From assembly GCA_024704765.1 (NCBI GenBank), contig JAKMXF010000321.1, positions 1,207,716 through 1,271,715 on the forward strand: a stretch of 64,000 nucleotides of DNA. Direction: 5' to 3'. Positions 49,901-61,800 of this stretch are shown piece by piece; position 1 is the stretch's first letter, and every line of letters begins with the position of its first letter. Source of the DNA: Oopsacas minuta. Taxonomy: Eukaryota > Porifera > Hexactinellida > Lyssacinosida > Leucopsacidae. The notes below the pieces were generated by a model. It did not search any database. It saw nothing but the letters and a program-made list of their open reading frames with translations, and was not told the DNA's origin. The position numbers and the translations under genes were made by a program.

Positions 49901-52900
49901 AAATGTCTGAACTGTGGCAACACCAGGGCAATTGTTAGTAGCCCTAGTAGCAACCCCTGATTACTGGAGATGCTAGCAATATCTGGATTATTGGCGTTGC
50001 TAACAACGCCATGCACCATTGGTACATCTTGCATCACCACAGCAAACCAAAGAGGAATGTATTTAATAACTGTCATTTATGATAAGTTTATTCAATTATA
50101 ATACGTCATTCAATGACAGTCATTTGATCAGGTCCGGTGCTACGAGGTTGGATTTGGTCTAGTTAAACTATAGCACTGATAGACATTGAAAGTGGTCAGA
50201 TATTAGCTAAAAGTCACTAAATGGATATCTGATCGGGAACTTCGTAGTGCAGGACTTACAACTGACATGTTTTTCTTAGCACCACGGATGGCGAGTAGAT
50301 GGCCATATTTTGGAATGTATGGTCCAAACACTGTTTAAGATATGCCCCTAAAATGTATTACCTACATATATAAATATGGTAATCGAGTTCACTCTTGTTT
50401 TCTCAAATTTGCTATGTCATCATCTGACTACTTAATAAGCTATTTTGCATGATTTGGAGTATGTTCCGAGGCTATTTTTAACCCTGAATAGATATTTATT
50501 TTAGACCAACGATATTTACATGATATCATGTTATGATGTGGTCAGAGTTTCATCCGAGTTCTCAGGGCCATACGCCTAAAATGGATTCTAATTCATTTCA
50601 TACGCCTAGGCTATATATTTCTGCATTATGATATAGGAGTTTCTGCCCCTAGAGAGAAATTTCGTTCGCCTAGAAATTTATTTGCCCAAATTTAGCCGCC
50701 TGTAGGCGCGCCACATGCGCCTGGATAACGCCCTGCATGTGGTTTTTTCGAAAAATATGGAATTTTTGATGGTATATGAACAGATTCTAGCCACCTGGAA
50801 ATATATTGATGCCAGATCTTTACTTTAGAAACTAGTATATCCGCAATGTCTGACTTCCTATTCATGAATAATCCATTTTTGCATCTGACTCCTACTTATT
50901 AATAAGTTATTCACTATATATGATGTAATAACTTATTAATCGTTGAATTAGATGTCGCAAATGTATTATTCATGAATAGGAACCACCTATTGTGAATACA
51001 CTAATGTCAGAAGTAAAGGTCTAGCATCAATATTTTTCCAGGTATGGCTAGAATCTGTTCATGTATATTTGCATAGCAACGGAGGAATGTATCAGCATGC
51101 CATCATGACATGTAGATATCGAAGATCTAACTTAATTATTACAGGGTTGAAACAGCCTCGGAAAATACTACAAATCATCAAAAAGCTTATTAGGTAGTAA
51201 GATGATGACACAGCAAAATTTGAGAAGACAAGAATGTACGCGGTTACCGTATTTATATATGTTGGTAATACATTTGAGGGGCATATGTTAAATAATGTTT
51301 GGACCATATATTCGAAAATATAGTAATACATGCCATCCATTGTGAATTTTCGTTTTAAGTCCTGTATTATGAAGTTCTCGTCCTGATATTCTCATTATGT
51401 GGTGGAATTTTTCTTGTTCTAAAATACAGTTAGGTCTTTGGTTCCATTGTCTTCATAATAAGCGATCCTGACTGCATTATCTTATTAGAAATCGAAATAG
51501 CAATTAACAATAATATTAGCTGTACCAAAGCATTCTATATACTAAGGCAATTGTGCTGATTTATGGATTTGGACCAGGGATACGTCAAGCCAGTTGCTAA
51601 GGAATTCTATTAGTTGCGATAAAATTTAAAGTTTAAACGGTACATTTTGGAATCTAATAAATGTATTATTGATATTTACATTGCTCACAGTCTACATCCA
51701 CAAACTATTTTCAGGACAAATGACGTCATCTTATTGCTTATTTAGTAAGTATGTCAGAAAAATGCTCTTGATTTGGAACTCTGTGAAGAGGAGATTATTA
51801 CATATATGGTTAAAATTTGTACCATGGAATCGAAGGCTGTTGTTGTACAAAATATCAAAATGTTGTCATTATATAGTTCGCGAGTCACAGAGTTATAGTA
51901 GTGACCATGAATGGCATATTTTTGCCAATATTCACCATAAACTTGACAACCTTCGATGCTATGGCCAAATCATGAATGTATTACATACAGATAGGGTCTC
52001 TCATACAGATGGGTCTCTGACCCATGACCTACATAACCCATGACCATTTATCATGACCCATCCTAAGTCCCAAGAAAACACAGTTAAAATGTAGCTGTTC
52101 AAACATTACGTTACCTAGGGGTGTATATTATGACGGGGCCACCCCATTCCTTTTGAATTGAAAAGGTGTGTCACAAGGAGGGGATGAAATCGCAAATGTA
52201 CATTTGTTTTCTACTTCAATCATGATACATATAAATAAGCACAATAGTTATATTTTTTCCAAATTTAGTCAGTAGAACTCTGTTATAACCTACTTCGGTT
52301 ATAACGTACATTATTCCTCTCCCTTGAGGGTACTTTAAATCTGAGTTCTACTGTTTATTTGTAGAATTATTGATGGGTCATGATCTATAAATCCTGACCC
52401 ATGACCCATTGACCCATCTGAAAATAGTGACTCATGGGTCAATGACCCATTTCAGTTCTGGTTCATAGTAAGCGGGCTAATAATAAGTGATCCAGACTGT
52501 ATTTCAAATCATTATCCCGGGTCTCACATTACATGAAAATTTACTTTGTGATTGATCTAATCTTTACTTTAGGTAAACCAAGTTGTTTCGCCTTCATCAG
52601 ATTCCACGTTGGATAGCTGTTGGAAAATGTTAGAATCTGGAGGGATACAATTGAACAGAGGACATTCTAATTCTCTTGAGAAGCAAGATGTTATTAATGA
52701 GAAAGAAATATCTATGAACTGCATAGATATTGGCAATGATACTATGCCTCCTCGTAGGATTAAAAGTTTAGAGACAAAATCTAAAAATCGTGTAACATCT
52801 ATTCGTGGAATTCACTCGTATTCACACAAAACGGGGATGGTACATAATGCCAGTCCATCCATCCAAGGTCAAATGAATGAGAGTTCACACATACCAGCTC

Positions 52901-54141
52901 AATCTCCCTACAAAAACACCAAGTTTGAAGAATTAGATGATTTGACAATGCCTGGGGGAGAGATGGCTCAGAATTATACTTGTGAACATGTTTGTCAGAT
53001 GTTAGTATCATATGATAAGTTGTTGAAAGACAGTGATGAGCGCTGCCTGTCAGTTCTGTCGATTAATTCTCATCAGAACATGTCTATCAAACTATATGAA
53101 TGCAACAAAGAGCTGTTTAAATCCCGAGTTAACGCTATCTGTATTATTAAGAATAGTATGTGGGTAGGTACAGATAAAGGAGAAATTGTGATATATCCTG
53201 ACATGCGAGAGCTGCAGTTAAATTCAAATCATAAGGCAAGACCATATTTTAAAGCTTTAGCTCGAGACCCTACTAACGTAAAGGCTAATATGTATATACT
53301 TGACCTACAACATCTGAAGGAGTGGAATTGTGTCATTGCTACTACGAGCTTAGGTGATATTTTCTGGTTAAATGATGACCTGGAAAGCAAGGGATTAACC
53401 ACAAACTTAACCTGTCATTTGTCTCCACACCCTATAGCATCAGCCATCAACCGTGTCCATACCATTCGAAAGAACAATGAACTTCAAATATGGTGCACGC
53501 GTGGTAATATCCCAAATCCACTTACTATAGTTCATCTCCCGATACTAAAACAATACAAGTATCGGTTAACAGAACTTCAATCAAATTCCATTAAACAACC
53601 ACTACAACATATCACCAGTGCAACCTACCAAGATGAAGAAAAAACTATTACGAAAGTATGGACTTCTGTAATGAATCGTTCTATTATTGTTTGTTGGGAT
53701 ACAGATAACATTTCTGAGCCTTCAATCATTGACATATCTAATGCAATCAATACCCCTGACAATTCTGCACGGATATCGATCAAATCTTTATTAGCTGTTC
53801 AAGAACGTTTATATGTCGGTACAAGTGATGGATGTATTATACGCTATAATGTTAATGGAGAAATTCACTCTGTGTACAGGTGGTTCTTGGGTAACGTGAG
53901 GCATATTGTTCAATTACCATCAGAGATTGAGTGGTGTCTTAATAGGAATTCGTTTTTCCCTATCAACACCAAGAACTTCAAATTTGCTTCGAAAGGAGCT
54001 TACTCCGAAAGCATTTTACTTGCTGCTTTAGGCGAAGGACTTAGTATTCTGAGGAACCCAAAAAAGCTAATACCTTCGAAATCGAATGAATTCGACCGCG
54101 ATACTATTGTATTTACTATTTGGCGTGAGTTGGAGAAGTGA
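31976..54141 (+). CDS. LRRK: LRRK-like ROCO kinase (ANK-LRR-ROC-COR-kinase-WD40), nine exons
   Basis: Exons: 31976-32901, 32954-33248, 35487-35771, 38859-40506, 41604-41779, 42568-43074, 44265-46591, 47180-47491, 52573-54141. All borders are GT/AG and the phases agree, giving about 2,680 residues (human LRRK2 2,527). The start MSIISFLGLGSVFD is shared with 26682(-). Ankyrin-like repeats follow (GNTPLHCAFFGA, TKYTALHHAVRF), then LRRs in exons 4-5 (SVDLGGNSLDRIPDSL, LNMSNNEIKRVPSEIW). The ROC GTPase has P-loop GYQGRGKTT, DFAGQQDYY and GTHID. COR follows in exon 7. The kinase (from about residue 1812) has GVGGFG, VALKF, HMDLKPDN, ADYGL and GTPGYMAPE; the HRD Arg is Met, while DYG is as in LRRK2. 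A WD40-like domain fills exon 9 (MWVGTDKGEIVIY, LYVGTSDGCIIRY). One defect is seen: a one-base frame break in the T11 run at 46211-46221, inside the kinase. LRRK proteins are GTP-regulated kinases acting on Rab GTPases and membranes. Confidence 0.9.
33560..35045. repeat. Interspersed repeat A, copy 2, interrupted by a long-TIR element (LRRK intron 2)
   Basis: 33565-33915 is the uninterrupted counterpart of the repeat at 13690-14830. Further right the repeat is split at a 'catatga...tgattaatcat' site by the element at about 34049-35027. It includes an (ACAG)n microsatellite at 34503-34527 and 'ccttgacaacgga' sequence also found at 56510. Confidence 0.65.
34049..35027. mobile_element. Non-coding DNA element with GC-rich inverted ends (LRRK intron 2)
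   Basis: The left end (GCGCGCTTCGCTTGCTCGCG, then ctacgcggttgcgaacactt) and the right end (aagtgttcgcaaccgcgtag ... gcgcgc) are inverted copies. Subterminal parts also pair (aatctttaaatctgcttact / gagcagatttaaagattata). Related fragments lie at 41885-42110 (inverted) and 56300-56580. Superfamily unknown; the flanks suggest a 3-bp target duplication (tga). Confidence 0.6.
37165..37540. mobile_element. Foldback element in LRRK intron 3
   Basis: The inner arms 37282-37318 and 37426-37462 pair almost perfectly (GTGGATAGTGTTCCCCGTGA and its inverse). Weaker outer pairing (ggaccaaatattt / attaggtccg-type blocks) extends to about 37165 and 37540. Non-coding. Confidence 0.65.
38548..38600. mobile_element. 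hAT-like terminal sequence in LRRK intron 3
   Basis: CAGTGTTTTTCAGCCTTTTA followed by tggactgcggcacac resembles the start of Charlie-type hAT elements. The other end was not located. Confidence 0.45.
41093..41275. mobile_element. pogo-like MITE in LRRK intron 4
   Basis: CAGTAGAGTCTCGTTAATAC at the left and an inverse copy ending GAGTCTACTG at the right (one small insertion), flanked on both sides by TA. Confidence 0.75.
43420..43860. repeat. Foldback element, third copy (LRRK intron 6)
   Basis: The arms about 43425-43610 and 43680-43858 are inverse copies (cataataaaggttgcaggtt, tgaccatggatgacaataat and their complements). The centre is accatatatggcattattga, shared with the copy at 24955-25645. 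Confidence 0.75.
43861..44165. repeat. Degenerate pogo-like repeats (LRRK intron 6)
   Basis: Repeated 'gttataagaac' motifs (43855, 43895 and others) recall the ends of pogo-like elements. A similar stretch lies at 42310-42420. Borders are not clear. Confidence 0.4.
46670..46870. mobile_element. Possible pogo-like remnant in LRRK intron 7
   Basis: TAGTAGAACTCAA near 46698 and an inverse TCCGAGTTCTAGTG near 46840-46853 may be the ends of a decayed element. No coding content. Confidence 0.35.
47691..47865. mobile_element. pogo/Tigger-like MITE, second family copy (LRRK intron 8)
   Basis: CAGTGGAACCAGCATAAACC ... TTATGCAGGTTCCACTG with TA on both sides. It shares most of its length with 2502-2652, including the internal cctgtataatcc and gtcc(a/c)aacgagtg blocks. 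Confidence 0.8.
49175..49315. mobile_element. hAT-like MITE remnant (LRRK intron 8)
   Basis: AGCGGTTCCCAACCCTTTCA at the left and CAGGTTTGGAACCGCT at the right are inverted. Partial hAT-like sequences also lie at about 48730 and 48885. No clean target duplication. Confidence 0.5.
50226..51395. repeat. Large imperfect inverted repeat, about 1.2 kb (LRRK intron 8)
   Basis: 50226-50520 pairs with 51130-51395 (for example ttttctcaaatttgctatg against the inverse of its right-arm match, and cttcgtagtgcaggactt / aagtcctgtattatgaag). 50775-50930 pairs with 50940-51075 (attctagccacctggaaata / its inverse). The whole stretch folds back nearly end to end. Non-coding. Confidence 0.7.
51545..51990. repeat. 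Foldback element, partial fourth copy (LRRK intron 8)
   Basis: Its left end (ggaccagggatacgtcaagc, then aataaatgtattattgatat) matches the left arm at 24955-25085. The following part matches the inner region 25235-25370 in inverse orientation. Confidence 0.65.
51995..52455. repeat. Cluster of 'gacccatgacccat' repeats around a small pogo-like MITE
   Basis: Degenerate GACCCATGACCCAT units occur at 52010-52060 and 52370-52455 in both orientations. Between them 52270-52353 has inverted ends CAGTAGAACTC and GAGTTCTACTG. It ends about 120 bases before LRRK exon 9. Confidence 0.5.
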
Positions 54142-57100
54142 ATGAATACACATCATGATCATACAGCCTATTGTAATTTTTACTGTATTGTAAAGTCTTC
54201 TGGGTTTTACATAATTAACACTTTCAACTTGTATATTTTGAAATGATTTATCAGAAACTCTACTTTTATATGATTTTTAATGAAATGCAAGTAATTTGTC
54301 TTGTTTAATGCTTGCTTTAATACTTTTCTGCTTCTTTTAATGAATTAATACTGGTTAGATTAACTTTCGTTGTTATTGTGTAAAACAGTGGTCCTAAACC
54401 TTTTCACCTGCGCACTCCTATGTTCAATTTTTGGGACTCCGCGGAACCTTTCGATTATTTATGCATTGTTAGGGTCGCTATTCGCACTTGTGTAGATTAC
54501 TTCAGCCTATTTGCTAACCCACATAATATTGCTGCAGCTGTCCGGTCCGTAATATTTCTATATCTGTCGGGTTCGTGATTTACAAAGATCCATCCAGTCC
54601 GGTTCTGGTAGTCATTGATAGGAGTTGGTCCGTTCGGTTTATAGTTGCAGCGGCCACACTAGTCAAACCTTTGTCTGTACTCTAGGAAAAAATTATGAAA
54701 GGAAAGGTACCAAAATTTTCACACCTTTCGAAAGAGAAAACATTCTACACCTTCGTACTGTTCTAGAATTTTTATATTGGTTATAGTTTTTTTGCTGAAA
54801 GTAAATGAAAAATATTCATTATATAGCACTATATCATCTGTAATAATTCTATTGTTCTTAGATGTTAAATATTTATTAGCTACTAAGCAATAGGTACTTC
54901 TAGTGCTGTAAATAATATGGATTCATTGAATATCTAAATTAAATGGTAGCTTTGATTATTTATATTATACGGGCCCTTAGCTCATCGCTTCGCGATAAAC
55001 TCGTCGCATTGCGCCTCGAGGTACACAGTAGGCAAATGAGTGGAAATAGAGTAAAATTTGCTCAGATCTGAATAATTTTGTTTTAACTAAATTCCTCACC
55101 CTTCAAACCTAGGCAGCCAAATTTAGAGACTTTAATGTCATCAGAAAGTTGAGTAATTCTGCTCTAATGGAATGTATATTTATTGAGGCCAAAAGTAGCA
55201 TTTGATATTTGTAGTAACCACACAAGTGTATTGTGGTAAAAATGCTAGACAAGTGACAGTAAAGCAAATCTTGCTATTTCAATGTAGAGTATATGCACTT
55301 AGATGTATTTCTTTCATTTATCAGAGCTTGGTTCTCAGTCGACTAAAGAAATTTTGCAAAATACTTTCCATTAGTTTTCGGCGTGTTCGGACGAATGTAT
55401 TTTGTAGATATAGTGCAGGAATATATCGTGGGCAAATGATTTTAAGTTTTTAGATGAAAGCTAAAGCATTAGCTCTAATTTAACATAATTTCCAGGGCCG
55501 CGAAATGACGCGACGGTGACCATTTTCAATTCTATCTAGACCTGTTGACATTTTTTGAAATTTAACATTTTCTAAATTTTCCTTTTTTGATTTTTAAAAA
55601 ATGCATAATAGCAATAATGAATAACAGAGAAGCATTCGACTTTCTCTGCTCTCAACCATCAGTTAGAGTGGCATATATTCACTAGATTGTTTTTAATCAC
55701 TTCTTTTAGTTTCTTTGACTGATAGTAGATGATAGAGACTATATAATTTGGATTATTTAAATTAAACAACATGAAATATTTTATTTTAGCCCAAGCTGCT
55801 AGGGATTGTTTTAAATTGTTAGTTTGCGAATATGTACATTGTTTCATAACTTCGCTGTACTGCAATAGATTAGGGTGGAATTTCACACTGGAAACTAGAA
55901 AATTTCCCATAATCTCCATTGTTTGAAGAATTTTTTTAAGCACATGGGCTTCCAATATTATCAAATTATGCGCCATAAATATCATATCTACAAATTTGTC
56001 AGAAATAAAACCTTAAATACCACTTATACACAAAATTAGTGGTTTCCAATCGATTTTTTACCATCGTTTTACTATTAGCGTGATATTTCGCTTATGTAGC
56101 TATTATATACATGACTATTTCAGCTAAAGCACCCATTTGTGCCCACTGTGAGGTATCCATTATGCCATTATCCTCCTAATTGACGGCCCCTTTGAGTATT
56201 ATAATATAGGTATATTAGAACAATGTAATTCACAAATATAGTATATGGGATTTATATTGTTGAATTATTTGTAAGATCAACCCTTTGTACCCATTGAGAG
56301 CAAGTATCTACGTTTATTTTGTGACTTTGCTAATTATTTCCTTTATATTCATAAAAACAACGATAAATTTACATATGATTAATCCAAGAGTGTGAAAATC
56401 TGATTCAGCATGTTCGATATAATAAGTGAAGTTTTATTGAATTCTATTTACTTCCTTGATTAACACGATAAATACGACAATTTCCAAATTGCATACCGTA
56501 AATCCTTTCCCTTGACAACGGACTAACAAGCAGACAACAATTGGGATTTAATAATTTATATGAATAAAATATATTTCAAATTAACAATGGATAATTTACT
56601 AGATATGCATTTTACCGAATATATAACCTTTGAAAAATCGTAAAAGATTGTTCTAAACAGCAAAAAGGGGTAATTCAATACGCTGATTCCGAATTTCACA
56701 GGATAGGGTTGCTGGAGTTTCGGCGTTGCAGAAAGAATTGGAAGAAATTTATAAGATAATAATATATAGTCTTGCTAAAATTATGTGACCAATTTCAAAA
56801 GGTTCCTGGCGAATCTTTGGGTGTAACTTCACCTGGGATTACAAACCAATCATACGAAAAACAAACGTTTATTGCACATAGAGATGTTTCAGATTCTACA
56901 GGGAGATTTTAATAAATGTACTTCTGAAAAACTAAGGCGTTTGATTTCTTGGGCAGTTCAAAAATCAACTGGTGAGTAAATGAAATACAGATTATTGTTG
57001 ACTTACATAAATTTAATACATAATTAATTTTACCAGATATCTCTAAGATGATCAACCACTAACGAACCTACTTAGTCTCATTCTTATCTTAAGTCTATAA

Positions 57101-57745
57101 TTATTATTACTCGTAAGTTATGTCGTAATATATTTTGCTAAAGTGACTTCTAGGTCCGCGGGAATTTTTGGCTGCATGATAGCCTGAACACCACTATTGA
57201 TCTATTGAGATAAATCTATTTAGGGTTCGTACAAACGTTAAGTAACGCTTCCAAAGGGGAGCAAAGTGTGACAGCTCCATCCTTTATGTGTTACAAGATG
57301 GTTGATATGCGTGACATAAGGCGAGGGTATCTAAAATCTGTGAATTTTTCGTTATTATGATTTCTTCATTTAACAAATTTGTTCCGGGTTAAATTTATCG
57401 CGTAAAGTATTGTTATGGGTTCTTCCATTTGTAACATATTTGTTCCGGGTAGAGATATCACTTTGCTTGGTCAAGAAAATATTTTTGTAGATATAGTACC
57501 ATCATGTTGCCTACTTTTGGATATAAATACAAAAGACAGCGATCAACTAACAAAGTCTTTTCTGTTATCCTGTTCTTTGTTTGTATTGATGTATCTGGAA
57601 AAATATCAATAAATTCATAACTATCTCGCTAGCAGTAGTTATCCCTGTGGAATCTCCAAAAACGAAAAGTGATCTCTTCTTAAAACGCTAAGCGTTATAG
57701 AATTTCTGACAAATTATTTTATTATTGGAATCAAATCGACAAACC
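54142..57745. other. Intergenic repeat-rich DNA
   Basis: A hAT-like end is at 54386 (CAGTGGTCCTAAACCTTTTC). A repeat at about 54650-54785 matches 27470-27600. 56300-56580 matches part of 34310-34560. Short open stretches at 56700-57000 and 57230-57612 could be decayed 5' parts of the integrase element that follows, but no domain is recognised. Confidence 0.45.
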
Positions 57746-58776
57746 ATCTATTTAAATTCAAGTTTCCCATGTTGAAAATGTCCTAAAAGAAATCCACGAT
57801 GATAGTGGCCATCAGTGTTACAGTTATACATGTAATCTCGCTCGCGATCGTTACCTTTGGCCTAGTATGACAGCGACCATCAAAGAGTATATAGAAAAGT
57901 GTGATCGTTGTTGTCGATGTGAGTATAAACTTAACTCTCCTAATGAATCACTTACACCTATTAAAAATTTTTCGGAACCTTGGGTTAAAGTAGGAATGGA
58001 TCTCAGCAAACCGAGATTTCCATCTTCTGGCTATGTTTATATACTCACATAACAGATTACTTCACTAAGTATATAGAAGCCCGAGCCTTAAAATGTAAGA
58101 CTGTAGAAGAGACTGCGAAGGGGTTATTTTCCATATATAATAGACAAGGTGCTCCTCTGGAAACTATTTCAGATAATGGAAGGGAATTTATAAACAGCGT
58201 AATGCAAACTTTGCTAAGTACATACAACTGTAAAATGTTACTATCTGCTCCGTATCACCCCCAAACAAACTGACTCGACGAATCTTCTAACCAAACTATT
58301 AAACGATACCTAACGTAAATGTTAAGCACCAAACGAGGAAATTGGGATGATTTTTTGGAGCAAGTTGCGTTTTCTATTAACATTCGAAAGAGACCAGCTA
58401 CTGGTTTTCAGCTTTTGAATTATGAATGGGCTTAGAAAACCACGTACACCAATAGAGGCAGAAAATCTTGGAGAAATTTGTTTTCAGGATACTGCTTACC
58501 TTTGTGGTAAGGATGATTCTACATCGATCGAAGTAGAAAGTAATATTGAACATTTTTGCGAATTTTGCGAAAAGCTAAGGAATCATTTCCTAAAGCTCAT
58601 ATAACAAATGCACAAACTGAAATGAAGAAATGTTATGATTCTAAGTTAAACAAAAGATCTCTCGTACAACTTAAGATTGGGGATCTAGTGTTAATTATGA
58701 ATAACAGAAAAGAAAAGATGCAACCTGGTACAGATATAAGATATAGAAGATCCTTGCTGAAGTTGTTAAAGTAAAA
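57746..58776 (+). pseudogene. Integrase of a Ty3/gypsy- or Ginger-type element, degraded
   Basis: From about 57750 the frame shows an HHCC zinc-binding motif (EIHDDSGHQ ... EKCDRCCRC), then the integrase core: GMDLSKPRF (first D), a frameshift near 58045, DYFTKYIEARAL, ISDNGREF (second D), then APYHPQTN followed by a stop where Gly is usual, then DESSNQTIK with the E. A GDLVLIMNNR post-integrase segment ends near 58774. At least one frameshift and two internal stops show it is dead. Reverse transcriptase was not seen upstream, so an integrase-derived DNA element (Ginger type) is as likely as a retrotransposon. Confidence 0.75.
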
Positions 58777-60110
58777 CTTCATACTGTACTTGTCTGTTAA
58801 AATAACAAAATTCAACAAATAAAACGCAAGTTCGTTAAGAAAGTTGCAGCATCGAGTGTTCGAAACGTAAAAAGTCCCTTCACAAAACTATTCATTATAA
58901 TTTGTGTAGTTAAACGTAAAATGAGTAGTGAGTACAACGGCCCCCCCTATTTTGGCCAACCAGTGGGCACCTGTGTACACTAATAGGATGGTGTACAGGG
59001 TATACACTGGTGTGCACGCATGACCGTAATGTACTGACAGGTTGATCAGGTTTCAATCGAACCAACATTTGTTCTGCTAATACAAATAGTATTAGACCAC
59101 CGGCACATCTTGTTGGTGGCTCCATATATTTTACATTGGTCAACTACGATCAACATAAGATTATAGTTAATATAGAATATAATTAAACGATATTTTAGCT
59201 AAACTTGAGTTATAAAGAAATAAAGAAATCGTGTAAAAATGTGAACATTTTGGGTTTAGGAAAGTTCCAGAGACATACTTGCTAACTGTCCCTTTCGACC
59301 CGATTTTTTCTTGACTCGGTTGGCAAGTGTGCAGAAGTGCCCTTCATATATATTTGGCCCGGTACCTGCAAAACCTCTCGGCGCCCTGTAATCACTAAAT
59401 TATATGACTGTCCATTTACTAATATATTTTAGAGGCAGGTCCTATTTTACGGAAAATTCAGAACTGCACACTCATTTTCAAAAATACAAAAAGGTGACAA
59501 TGAAGTCATAATTTCGTCATAGGTGTGAATTTTCGTCCAAGACTCAAAATTGTTCGGGACTGGCCCAAAATACCCCTGTGCCAAAAATCAGCCCAGGTGG
59601 TCCTCTAGTTTCTTCAATCAATTCTGGATATATAAACATATATATATATATACACATACATACACATAGATTATTTGCGTTTTGATAGTATAGATTAAGT
59701 TCGGTCGGATCGTGCATCCCGGTCCAATATCCATAATCAGTTGTGAAACCTTGGGCATATGGTTCTTTAATAATTCAATCGAGTAGAATATCAAATATAG
59801 GCTCCGAACCAGGGGCCTGGCGGGCCCGAGCCCCCCTCTCATTTGGTTACAGCCACATAGAGCTGATACAAAATTTATGTGAGCCCTCCTCTAAAGTCCA
59901 AGTTGTTGGAAAGATCGGCGCCCCTGATACCAATGATTATGTAAGCAATCTAGGGTTCTAATAACCGGTATGATCTTATGAGAGTGTATATTTTGATTAG
60001 AAATGATTTCGAATTTGGTCAGAAAGTGGAACTTTGGCCAGAAAAATTGATTACGACATTTCTGATCAGAAACCGCTGTGGCAACATGTGAGGGATAGAT
60101 TTCAAGTATC
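58777..60110. other. Intergenic, no gene recognised
   Basis: AT-rich DNA with an (AT)/(ACAT) microsatellite at about 59635-59670. Frames here lack recognisable domains. Confidence 0.4.
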
Positions 60111-60114
60111 ATAA

Positions 60115-60672
60115 AGGAGTAATTGTTCGTCAAGCAATCCAATGATTTCACCACCATCTTCGATTAGTTTGAAACTTTGCGCACTGCAAGTCGGTTACAA
60201 GTGTATTGTATTCTGAAAGTTAAAACATATTCCATCTAATAGTTTTTAAGAAAATTTTTAAGGTTGAACTTGGTACTGGTTCATTTTTATGAAATGTGGC
60301 ATTTTTGCCGTAAGGATTGTTAATAGATGATTCTAACTTATCATGATTTGCTCTAGGGGATACCTCAATATGGTTATGATTGGGATGTTCCCATCACTTC
60401 CCTCAGAGTTGTATATAATGACGTCACATTAGCCCTGCATATTTGGTGACATAATCTAAATAATTGTGATGCCTAAGATTATAATCAATTTTTTCTCGAC
60501 TAATATGCTGAGAATTTAGCCATTCCAACTGTCACTCAAATGATTACTATTAAATGGAATGTGTTGTAACTTTCAGGATACTATACACTAGTAACCGACT
60601 TGCAGTGTGCAAAGTTTCAAACCAATCGAAGATGGCTGGTTAATCATTGGATTGTTTGACAAATAAAATAAT
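60115..60672. repeat. Foldback element with about 85-bp arms
   Basis: The arms about 60115-60205 and 60587-60672 are inverse copies with few differences (GAAACTTTGCGCACTGCAAG / CTTGCAGTGTGCAAAGTTTC). Confidence 0.75.
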
Positions 60673-60674
60673 TA

Positions 60675-60960
60675 CACAAAGAAAAATCAATCTAAACAAT
60701 CCAAATTACTTGAAAGACGCAGATTGACGATAGTTCTAATCAAATCTAAACAAAATCTAACTCAACAATTTCAAAATAATTTGAAATATGGTGAGCATCA
60801 AGTAGCTAATCTCAAGAAAAACAACATCAACAATTTCAGGAGTAACTTTAAATCTGCTGACCAACAAGTAGGGGACAGTTTACAGCAAATTCTAAGGAAA
60901 ATCAGCCTCAACAACTCAAAATTAACCTGAAAGACGCTATGGAAACAAGTAGGGTCTATA
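60675..60960 (+). repeat. Degenerate tandem repeat, about four units of 65-80 bp
   Basis: Units begin with aaaatc(a/t)a...caacaattt-like sequence at about 60681, 60751, 60816 and 60897, and share 'agtagg' near their ends. The open frame 60724-60930 reads through part of it with Asn/Gln-rich residues. No function is assigned. Confidence 0.45.
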
Positions 60961-61173
60961 TTATTCTTTTCTGATCAAATTCTACTTTTTTGATTAAATT
61001 CTATTTTTCTGATCAACATATACAGTCCCGTTCTTATAACCGATGTAGGAATATCAGTCATCTACTAAATTCACAGCTGTCGATGTTGATCCAATATATT
61101 TTAACTAGTTCATTCAGTTGTCTAGACATAGTTTTAATAGCTACTGTGAAAGCCCCTTATGTGTTGTGAGTGA

Positions 61174-61800
61174 CAGTGGCGTCGGGAGGGGGTCCTGGGG
61201 GTCTTAGGACCCTCCCAATCTGTCAGACTGATTATTTGTTCATTGCAATAAAAAACAGAGGACTACACTTGTAGGACTGTCCAAATCTGCCCTTGCTACA
61301 CTTGCTAGCTCCGCATCATTTCCTAACATTTCTGCATTGCTGCAGATTTTGACAACTCTGTCAGTGACGACTGCCGAGGCTGAGCCCATGTTCTCCAAAA
61401 TGGAGAAAACTCTAACGGCAATAAGAAGCACAATGGAAGAGCAGAGACTTGAGGCCTCCTTCTACTTCAGATTCATCCTTCTGATACACCATCAATTGAT
61501 GATGTTATCAAACGATTTGCCACAACATCTTCACGCCCATCAATTTTATTTTATAAATTAAATTATACTGTTGAATCAAGTTAAATAGGCCAAGATAGCC
61601 TACTAGGTTTATGGAAATGTTACTTAGTGCGTTTTGTTTGTTAATGGGTAGAGTTTACGGCAATAGAGTTCCCATACCGCAAATCGATCTTTTGTTAAAG
61701 TAATTTTTTAAAAATCGCTGTGGTAATGCCCCCAGACCCCTTTATTGATTCGCTCCTCTCGTTCAGGACTCCCCAATTCAAAAGCCTGGCTACGCCTATG
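61174..61800 (+). mobile_element. hAT element remnant (ZMYM1-like transposase end)
   Basis: The left end is CAGTGGCGTCGGGAGG and the right end CCTGGCTACGCCTATG, roughly inverted. The flanks share gtgag (61166-61170 and 61801-61805). The frame at about 61310-61450 reads SFPNISALLQILTTLSVTTA, EAEPMFSKMEK and IRSTMEEQRLEA, the hAT C-terminal dimerisation motif (family form TTATAERSFS..K). The rest of the transposase is missing, so this is an internally deleted copy. Confidence 0.65.

Noticed and set aside
57415-57612. 65-codon frame considered as an exon
   Set aside because: No domain recognised; adjacent duplicated sequence near 57360-57450 suggests mobile debris.
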